Source: Desulfarculus sp. (GTDB lineage: Bacteria; Desulfobacterota; Desulfarculia; Desulfarculales; Desulfarculaceae). From it: a stretch of 10,000 nucleotides of DNA. The DNA lies in NCBI GenBank assembly GCA_020216805.1, contig JAIWNN010000078.1:1-10000 (forward strand), read 5' to 3'. The notes beneath the pieces are model-generated. The model was not told where the DNA came from and made no database searches. It saw only the letters and a program-made list of their open reading frames with translations. Within the stretch, counting starts at the first letter, position 1; the number at the start of each line of letters is the position of its first letter. This document shows positions 5,321 to 10,000 of the stretch, in pieces. Both the position numbers and the translations under genes were made by a program.

Positions 5321-6913
5321 ATGTCTCCCCAGGCCCAGCCCACCCCGGTTGAGCTCTACGACACCACCCTGCGCGACGGCGCCCAGGCCGAGGGCCTGTC
5401 GCTCTCCGTGGAGGACAAGCTCAAGGTGGCCCGCCAACTGGACCGCCTGGGCGTCCACTACATCGAGGGCGGCTGGCCCGGCTCCAACCCCCGCGACCGC
5501 GAGTTCTTCGCCGCCGTGCCCGGGCTGGGGCTCAAGCAGGCCCAGGTGGTGGCCTTCGGCTCCACCCACCACGCCAACACCAGCGCCGAAAATGACGCCA
5601 ACCTGGCCGAACTGCTGAGCGCCCAGACCCAGACCGTCACCATCGTGGGCAAAAGCTGGCTGCGCCACGTCACCACCCAACTCGGCATCCCCCCCCAGCG
5701 CAACCTGGAGATGATCCGCGACTCGGTGGCCTTCCTGAAGGCCAGAGAGCGCCAGGTCTATTTCGACGCCGAGCACTTTTTTGACGGCATGAAGGAGGAC
5801 CCGGAGTACGCCCTGACCTGCCTGGCGGCGGCGGCCGAAGGCGGGGCCCGGGGCCTGGTCCTCTGCGACACCAACGGCGGTTCCCTGCCCTGGCAGGTGG
5901 CCGAGCGGGTGGCGGTGGTCAAGGAGCGCCATCCCGGGCTGGTGATCGGCATCCACTGCCACAACGACGGTGAGCTGGCGGTGGCCAACAGCCTGGCCGG
6001 GGTGGAGGCCGGGGTGCGCCAGGTGCAGGGCACCTTGTGCGGCTTCGGCGAGCGCTGCGGCAACGCCAACCTCTGCTCCATCATCCCCACCCTGCAGTTC
6101 AAGATGGGCTTTCACTGCCTGGACGAGGAGCGGATGAAGCTCCTGACCGAGACCGCCCGCCTGGTCTACGAGCTGGCCAACCTGCCGCCCCAGCGGTTCG
6201 CTCCCTACGTGGGCCAGAGCGCCTTCAGCCACAAGGGCGGTCTGCACATCAGCGCGGTGGAAAAGGACCCGGCCCTGTACGAGCACCTGCCCCCGGAGCT
6301 GGTGGGCAACCAGCGTCGCTACCTGGTCAGCGACCTGGCCGGCAAGGCGGCGATCCTGCAGCGCGCCCGCCAGTTCGGCTTGGAGCTTTCGCCCGAGGAC
6401 CCGGAGGTGCAGGCCATCCTGCAAGAGCTCAAGGCCCGCGAGGGCGAGGGCTATCAGTACGAGGGGGCCGAGGCCAGCTTCGAGCTTTTGATGAACCGGG
6501 CCATGGGCCACCGCCACCGCTACTTCGACCTGGTGGGCTTTCGGGTGATGGACTTCAAGGCCGCCGAGGGCGAGCTACCCCTGGCCGAGGCCACGGTCAG
6601 GGTGCGGGTGGGCGGCATGGAGGAGCACACCGCCGCCACCGGCCACGGCCCGGTCAACGCCCTGGACCGCGCCCTGCGCAAGGCTCTTTCGCGCTTCTTC
6701 CCCCGCCTGGCCGAGGTGCGTCTGGTGGACTACAAGGTCCGGGTCCTGGCCGGGGCCGACGGCACCGCCAGCCAGGTGCGGGTGCTGATCGAATCCAGCG
6801 ACGGCGTCAGCCGCTGGGGCACGGTGGGGGTCAGCTTCGACGTGTTGGAGGCCTCCTGGCAGGCCCTGGGCGACTCCATCCGCTACAAGCTGTTCAAGGA
6901 CAAGCAACTCTGA
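5321..6913 (+). CDS. cimA: (R)-citramalate synthase
   Basis: This 530-residue enzyme condenses pyruvate and acetyl-CoA to citramalate, opening a threonine-independent route to 2-oxobutyrate and isoleucine. The HMG-CoA-lyase-like TIM barrel shows YDTTLRDGAQ (13-22), the CimA-typical GGWPGSNPRD (50-59), AFGST (78-82), GIHCHNDGELAVANS (210-224) with the metal-binding HxH, and the AFSHKGGLHISAV block (301-313). The C-terminal LeuA-type regulatory domain is about 400-515, with VRVGGMEEHTAATGHGPVNA (429-448). Length and the GWPGSNP motif favour CimA over 2-isopropylmalate or homocitrate synthase. The frame extends to ATG 5261, but ATG 5321 has AAAGGAG with an 8-nt spacer and starts just before the conserved domain. 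It is preceded by its own promoter and a putative isoleucine attenuator. An eight-C run at 5689-5696 leaves the frame intact. Confidence 0.94.
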   Translation: MSPQAQPTPVELYDTTLRDGAQAEGLSLSVEDKLKVARQLDRLGVHYIEGGWPGSNPRDREFFAAVPGLGLKQAQVVAFGSTHHANTSAENDANLAELLSAQTQTVTIVGKSWLRHVTTQLGIPPQRNLEMIRDSVAFLKARERQVYFDAEHFFDGMKEDPEYALTCLAAAAEGGARGLVLCDTNGGSLPWQVAERVAVVKERHPGLVIGIHCHNDGELAVANSLAGVEAGVRQVQGTLCGFGERCGNANLCSIIPTLQFKMGFHCLDEERMKLLTETARLVYELANLPPQRFAPYVGQSAFSHKGGLHISAVEKDPALYEHLPPELVGNQRRYLVSDLAGKAAILQRARQFGLELSPEDPEVQAILQELKAREGEGYQYEGAEASFELLMNRAMGHRHRYFDLVGFRVMDFKAAEGELPLAEATVRVRVGGMEEHTAATGHGPVNALDRALRKALSRFFPRLAEVRLVDYKVRVLAGADGTASQVRVLIESSDGVSRWGTVGVSFDVLEASWQALGDSIRYKLFKDKQL

Positions 6914-6947
6914 CCGGCGGCCGGCGCGGCGCCATGCGCCGGCCGGT
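6914..6947 (+). other. Strong hairpin directly after the cimA stop
   Basis: GGCCGGCGC (6919-6927) pairs perfectly with 6936-6944 around an 8-nt loop, and CC/GG bases outside extend it with a bulge. The hairpin starts at the stop codon, where terminators or 3'-end stabilisers sit, but the following bases (GGCGGGGAGC) have no T run. It may therefore protect the message or act with another factor. Confidence 0.4.
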
Positions 6948-6988
6948 GGCGGGGAGCGGACCCCTCCCTCGGCCGGCGATCGGCGGGC

Positions 6989-7018
6989 GAGGTCTTCCCT
7001 CCCCTGACCTCCATTTTT
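6989..7018 (+). terminator. Possible weak intrinsic terminator after cimA
   Basis: GAGGTC (6989-6994) pairs with GACCTC (7006-7011) around an 11-nt pyrimidine loop and is followed, after CA, by TTTTT (7014-7018). The stem is only 6 bp, but the T run and the place, about 75 bp past the cimA stop and before a possible fbp promoter, suit a terminator separating the two genes. Confidence 0.45.
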
Positions 7019-7042
7019 GCGCCCCGCCGGTCGCCAGCGGCC

Positions 7043-7072
7043 TTGTCAGGCCGGGGGAGCTGGTGCTAAAAC
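7043..7072 (+). promoter_or_regulatory. Possible fbp promoter
   Basis: TTGTCA (7043-7048, five of six) is followed after 18 bp by TGC-TAAAAC (the -10 at 7067-7072 matches four of six, with an extended TG). This predicts a start near 7079 and a leader of about 164 nt before fbp. That leader holds a 9-bp hairpin (7112-7120 with 7137-7145) and a small GGGGC/GCCCC hairpin (7213-7229) touching the fbp SD. I see no gene in the 329-bp interval. Confidence 0.4.
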
Positions 7073-7242
7073 TGCGGTAGCCCCGCGCCGTTAGCCCGAA
7101 TCCACCCGCCAGGGACGGTCCGGAGGCCGGCCGCCAGGCCGTCCCGCGCCCCCATGGTTGGTTCGACTCGCGCCCCGGGGCTGGAGTCCGTCAACCGCTC
7201 ACGTTCTGGAAAGGGGCCGCAAGCGCCCCGGAGGAGACGGCC

Positions 7243-8259
7243 ATGCCACCAGAGATCGGGGTCACCGTAACCCAGCACCTCCTCAGCCAGCAGGCCGAGC
7301 ACGGGGGGGCCACCGGCGCCTTCACCCGCCTGCTCAACGAACTGGTCCTCTCGGCCAAGATCATCAGCCGCGAGGTGACCAAGGCCGGCCTGGTGGAGAT
7401 CCTGGGCTTCACCGGACAGCGCAACGTCCAGGGCGAGCGGGTGCGCAAGCTCGACGAGTTCGCCCACGACGTAATCGTCCACCGCCTCTGCCACTCCGGC
7501 CACCTCTGCGTGATGGGCTCGGAGGAGGACGCCGACCCCATCGAGATCCCGCGCGGCTTCCAGGTGGGCAACTACGTGCTGCTCTTCGATCCCCTGGACG
7601 GCTCCTCCAACATCGACGCCAACGTCTCCATCGGCACCATCTTCAGCGTGCTGCGCAAGAAGTCCAACGATCCGGCCTACCAGATGAGCGACCTGCTGCA
7701 ACCCGGCTACGAGCAGGTGGCGGCTGGCTACTTCCTCTATGGCTCCTCCACCATGATGGTCTACACCACCGGGGCCGGCGTCAGCGGCTTCACCCTGGAC
7801 CCCAGCGTGGGAGAGTTCCTGCTCAGCCACCCCAACATCGAGATCCCCCAGAAAGGCAAGATCTTCAGCGCCAACACCGCCTACTGGGACTACTGGGACG
7901 CCGACACCCAGGCCTACATCGACTTCCTGCGCAAGCCCGGCCCCAACAAGCCGGTCTACTCCCTGCGCTACATCGGCTCCCTGGTGGCCGACTTCCACCG
8001 CACCCTGCTCTACGGCGGCGTCTTCCTCTATCCCGCCGACAGCAAGGATCCCAAGAAGCCCCACGGCAAACTGCGCCTGCTCTACGAATGCTCACCGCTG
8101 GCCTTCATCTGCGAGCAGGCCGGCGGCGCGGCCAGCACCGGCCGCCGGCGGATCATGGAGGTTCAGCCCCAGGAGCTGCACCAGCGGGTGCCCCTGGTCA
8201 TCGGCAGCCCAGACGAGGTCTACCTGGCCGAGCAGTTCTATGCCGGCAAAAGGCCATAG
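7243..8259 (+). CDS. fbp: Fructose-1,6-bisphosphatase class I
   Basis: This 338-residue cytoplasmic enzyme hydrolyses fructose 1,6-bisphosphate to fructose 6-phosphate, the committed step of gluconeogenesis. The class I signatures are intact: GSEEDADP (92-99) with metal-binding acidic residues, [11 protein letters not shown] (115-125), the substrate-binding block [18 protein letters not shown] (242-259) and [16 protein letters not shown] (280-295). The length is normal. The ATG has GGAGGAG at 7230-7236 with a 6-nt spacer. Its last 20 bases overlap the start of tsaD in another frame, so the two are likely on one message with coupled translation. It is otherwise unrelated in function to its neighbours. 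Confidence 0.96.
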   Translation: MPPEIGVTVTQHLLSQQAEHGGATGAFTRLLNELVLSAKIISREVTKAGLVEILGFTGQRNVQGERVRKLDEFAHDVIVHRLCHSGHLCVMGSEEDADPIEIPRGFQVGNYVLLFDPLDGSSNIDANVSIGTIFSVLRKKSNDPAYQMSDLLQPGYEQVAAGYFLYGSSTMMVYTTGAGVSGFTLDPSVGEFLLSHPNIEIPQKGKIFSANTAYWDYWDADTQAYIDFLRKPGPNKPVYSLRYIGSLVADFHRTLLYGGVFLYPADSKDPKKPHGKLRLLYECSPLAFICEQAGGAASTGRRRIMEVQPQELHQRVPLVIGSPDEVYLAEQFYAGKRP

Positions 8260-9319
8260 CGGCCGGGGACCGGGCGGCGCGGGCGATCCCGGCCGCCTGG
8301 TCCTGGGCATCGAAAGCAGCTGCGACGAGACCGCGGCGGCCGTCCTGGCGGACGGCCGCCGGATCCTTTCCAGCGTGGTGGCCAGCCAGGTCAAGGACCA
8401 CGCCCCCTTTGGGGGGGTGGTGCCGGAGCTGGCCAGCCGGCGGCACCTGGAGAACGCCGCGCCGGTGGTGCGGGCGGCCTTGCGCGAGGCCGGGGTGGGG
8501 CTCGACGATCTCAGCGGCATCGCGGTGACCCAAGGGCCGGGCCTGATCGGGGCGCTGTTGGTGGGGCTCAACCTGGCCAAGGCCCTGGCCTGGGCGCGGG
8601 GGTTGCCCATCGCCGGGGTCAGCCACCTGGAGGGCCACCTGATGGCCCTGACCCTGGCCGAGGAGCCCCCGCCCTATCCCCACCTGGCGCTGTTGGTCAG
8701 CGGCGGCCACACCAGCCTCTACCTGGTGCGCGGGCCGCTGGACCAGGAGGAGCTGGGTCAGACCGTGGACGACGCCGCCGGCGAGGCCTACGACAAGGTG
8801 GCCAAGCTCTACGGCCTGGGCTATCCCGGCGGGGTGGTCATCGACCGCCTGGCCGCCCAGGGCGACGCGAACGCCATCGTCTTCCCCCGGCCCCGTCTGC
8901 ACGACGGCACGCTGGATTTCTCCTTCGCCGGGCTCAAGACGGCGGTGCTCCAGTTTCGCCAGAAACACCAGGGCCAGCCCTACCGCATCGAGGACCTCTG
9001 CGCTGGGTTCCAGGAGGCGGTGGTCGAGGTGCTGGTGAAAAAGGCTCTGCGCGCGGCCCAGATCCATGGAGTCCGACACCTGGCCCTGGCCGGCGGGGTG
9101 GCGGCCAACCGCCGCCTGCGGGAGTTGACGGCCCAGGTCGCGCGGGAGGCGGGGATGGGCGCGACCCTGCCCCCCTTGAGCCTGTGCACCGACAACGCGG
9201 CCATGATCGCCGCCGCCGGAACGGCCGCCCTGCGCCAGGGCCAGCGTCTTTCGCTGGACGCCGACGCGGTCAGCCGCCTGCCTCGGGGCGGCAAGCTGCC
9301 GGCGTGCGCCCGCGCCTAG
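8240..9319 (+). CDS. tsaD: tRNA N6-adenosine threonylcarbamoyltransferase TsaD
   Basis: This 359-residue enzyme is of the Kae1/TsaD/YgjD family and transfers the threonylcarbamoyl group to A37 of ANN-reading tRNAs, acting with TsaB and TsaE. Landmarks are GIESSCDET (23-31), the metal-binding HLEGH (129-133), SGGHT (154-158), [10 protein letters not shown] (177-186), GGVAAN (285-290) and TDNAAMIA (317-324). Only one standard start (ATG 8240) precedes the conserved GIESSCDET. It adds about 19 glycine-rich residues not usual in the family, overlaps fbp by 20 bp and has no clear SD. Translation may depend on coupling to fbp, or begin later at a non-standard codon such as CTG 8297. tsaE lies 5 kb upstream on the same strand, so two t6A genes are clustered here. 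Confidence 0.95.
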   Translation: MPAKGHSGRGPGGAGDPGRLVLGIESSCDETAAAVLADGRRILSSVVASQVKDHAPFGGVVPELASRRHLENAAPVVRAALREAGVGLDDLSGIAVTQGPGLIGALLVGLNLAKALAWARGLPIAGVSHLEGHLMALTLAEEPPPYPHLALLVSGGHTSLYLVRGPLDQEELGQTVDDAAGEAYDKVAKLYGLGYPGGVVIDRLAAQGDANAIVFPRPRLHDGTLDFSFAGLKTAVLQFRQKHQGQPYRIEDLCAGFQEAVVEVLVKKALRAAQIHGVRHLALAGGVAANRRLRELTAQVAREAGMGATLPPLSLCTDNAAMIAAAGTAALRQGQRLSLDADAVSRLPRGGKLPACARA

Positions 9320-9423
9320 CATCCCGGCCACCGGACGGGCGGCGCCGGTTTGGGCCCGCTCGCCAGCGGCGGACCCGGTGGCGGGCGGGCGAGATGGCAT
9401 GGGCGCAACCCTTCAGGATCACC
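9320..9423. other. GC-rich intergenic stretch after tsaD
   Basis: No gene is visible. CCACCGG (9328-9334) is complementary to CCGGTGG (9375-9381), with smaller GC-rich pairings such as CGCT/AGCG between them, so the tsaD message probably ends in a folded structure. No T run follows, and a clear intrinsic terminator is not seen. Confidence 0.35.
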
Positions 9424-9631
9424 CGCCTATACCATCAAGCCGCCTCAAGAATTAGAATCAGGCGGCACCCAACACTCGGGTCAGTCGTTGCGAGGAGCGA
9501 AGCGACGTGGCGATCTATTGAAAAAAAGCTAAAGAGAGTGCTTCGCTTCGCTCGCAATGACAAATTCAGGCTTTCTTGGTCAGGCCGGACGGACCGAGCC
9601 TTTCCGGTCTCATGGTTGATCGGTATAGGCG
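9424..9631. repeat. 208-bp composite inverted-repeat element (MITE-like candidate)
   Basis: CGCCTATACCATCAA (9424-9438) recurs as an inverted copy at 9616-9631 with a single extra base (TTGAT, C, then GGTATAGGCG). Between them lie a 7-bp perfect hairpin (GCCGCCT 9439-9445 with AGGCGGC 9460-9466), a GCGAAGCGA-type palindromic repeat (9484-9561) and a third stem (9568-9572/9597-9601 with 9578-9581/9592-9595). The segment is visibly less GC-rich than its surroundings and has no convincing coding frame. No target-site duplication is evident, so mobility is unproven. Confidence 0.5.
9484..9561. repeat. Dispersed palindromic repeat of the GCGAGGAGCGAAGCGA type
   Basis: The left arm GTCGTTGCGAGGAGCGAAGC and the right arm (complement GTCATTGCGAGCGAAGCGAA) form an imperfect hairpin. 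It has an 11-nt terminal match with one mismatch, a 3-nt insertion, then CGAAGCGA. A short AT-rich centre with a seven-A run lies between them. Sequences with this ATTGCGAGGAGCGAAGCGACG core are widespread as interspersed repeats in many bacterial genomes. The function of such repeats is unclear; they are probably non-autonomous elements. Confidence 0.75.
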
Positions 9632-9706
9632 AACAAGATTATTGACTTGATATATCCCCGGCCCCGCATGGCCGCGATGGGCGCGATAGGGAAAGGCTGG
9701 CCTCTC

Positions 9707-10000
9707 ATGCGTTGGCTCCGGGCCACGGCCGCGGCATTGCTCCTGGTGGGCCTCCTGGCCGCTCCGGCCCAGGCCCAGGACGGCGTCAAGCTGGTCAATC
9801 TCGGCGGGGCGCGGCTGGAGCTGGAGGTGGTCACCAGGCCCCGGGACCGCTATCGGGGGCTGTCGGGCCGGGCGGATCTGGCGCCGGGGAAGGGGATGGC
9901 CTTCGTCTATCCCCGCCCCGGGCAGCGCTGCATGGTCATGCGCGGCATGCGATTTGGCCTGGATATCATCTGGCTGCGCGGCGGAGCCGTGGTGGGCGTC
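9707..10000 (+). CDS. DUF192 family secreted protein (3' end outside window)
   Basis: Ninety-eight codons are open to the window edge. Residues 1-23 look like a Sec signal peptide: RWLR, then a hydrophobic ATAAALLLVGLLAAPA core, then AQA before QD as a likely cleavage site. The mature part follows the DUF192 pattern: an RxRxRGLSGR segment (46-55), GMAFVY (63-68) and MRGMRFGLDIIWL (78-90), where the family typically has GM-hydrophobic-F and M-N-T-x-x-PLDI. Its function is unknown. I chose ATG 9707 because AGGGAAAGG lies about 11 nt upstream and the signal peptide starts there. In-frame ATGs at 9668 and 9677 lack an SD and would put non-signal residues in front. The palindromic element lies about 75 bp upstream. 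Confidence 0.85.
   Translation, partial: MRWLRATAAALLLVGLLAAPAQAQDGVKLVNLGGARLELEVVTRPRDRYRGLSGRADLAPGKGMAFVYPRPGQRCMVMRGMRFGLDIIWLRGGAVVGV

Noticed and set aside
5689..5696. Run of eight C in cimA as a frameshift or phase-variation site
   Set aside because: The frame is intact on both sides and encodes GIPPQ. Such runs are expected in this base composition.
5030..6517. 495-codon minus-strand frame opposite cimA
   Set aside because: It is a shadow of cimA. It has no motif or SD, and its composition is that of an antisense translation.
9642..9656. TTGACT and TATATC near 9642-9656 as the DUF192 promoter
   Set aside because: The two boxes are only a few bases apart and neither has a good partner at 16-18 bp. 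The AT-rich patch may hold a promoter, but I cannot place it.

Overview
The window is a gene-dense, very GC-rich stretch of bacterial chromosome. Codon third positions are almost all G or C, Shine-Dalgarno sites are clear, and one gene appears to start at TTG. The gene set (nicotinate phosphoribosyltransferase, YbaK, TsaE, class II aspartokinase, citramalate synthase, class I fructose-1,6-bisphosphatase, TsaD, a DUF192 protein and a cytidylate-kinase-like protein fused to a BON domain) and the order tsaE-lysC-cimA suggest a GC-rich deltaproteobacterium (Desulfobacterota, perhaps Desulfarculus-like). The lineage is an inference from gene content only.

Layout. Positions 1-32 are the last codons of a plus-strand gene, followed by an intrinsic terminator (138-173). 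A minus-strand block follows, read right to left: a TTG-started YbaK-type deacylase (2582-3064), then pncB (1137-2489) with a strong sigma70-like promoter at 2526-2554, then the kinase-BON fusion (202-1020). A divergent intergenic region (3065-3269) with a 16-bp palindrome separates this from a plus-strand block: tsaE (3270-3752), lysC (3756-5003, 3 bp downstream), a 317-bp leader region, cimA (5321-6913), a 329-bp intergenic region, fbp (7243-8259) and tsaD (8240-9319, overlapping fbp by 20 bp). After a 387-bp gap holding a composite palindromic repeat element, a signal-peptide-bearing DUF192 gene starts at 9707 and runs off the right edge.

How the genes fit together. lysC opens the aspartate pathway (lysine, threonine, methionine). 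cimA makes citramalate from pyruvate and acetyl-CoA, giving a threonine-independent entry to isoleucine. TsaE and TsaD belong to the machinery that uses threonine to place t6A on tRNAs reading ANN codons. PncB salvages nicotinate to NAD, and Fbp is gluconeogenic.

The most interesting signal is in the cimA leader. A consensus-like promoter (5037-5065) is followed by a 19-codon open frame with an upstream SD that encodes MAHGSAPIALALIIAIARI, containing five isoleucines. This is followed by three mutually exclusive stem pairings and a six-T run 46 bp before the cimA start. This has the architecture of a classical ribosome-mediated transcription attenuator sensing isoleucine. The second notable element is a 208-bp nested inverted-repeat structure (9424-9631) enclosing a dispersed GCGAGGAGCGAAGCGA-type palindromic repeat upstream of the DUF192 gene.
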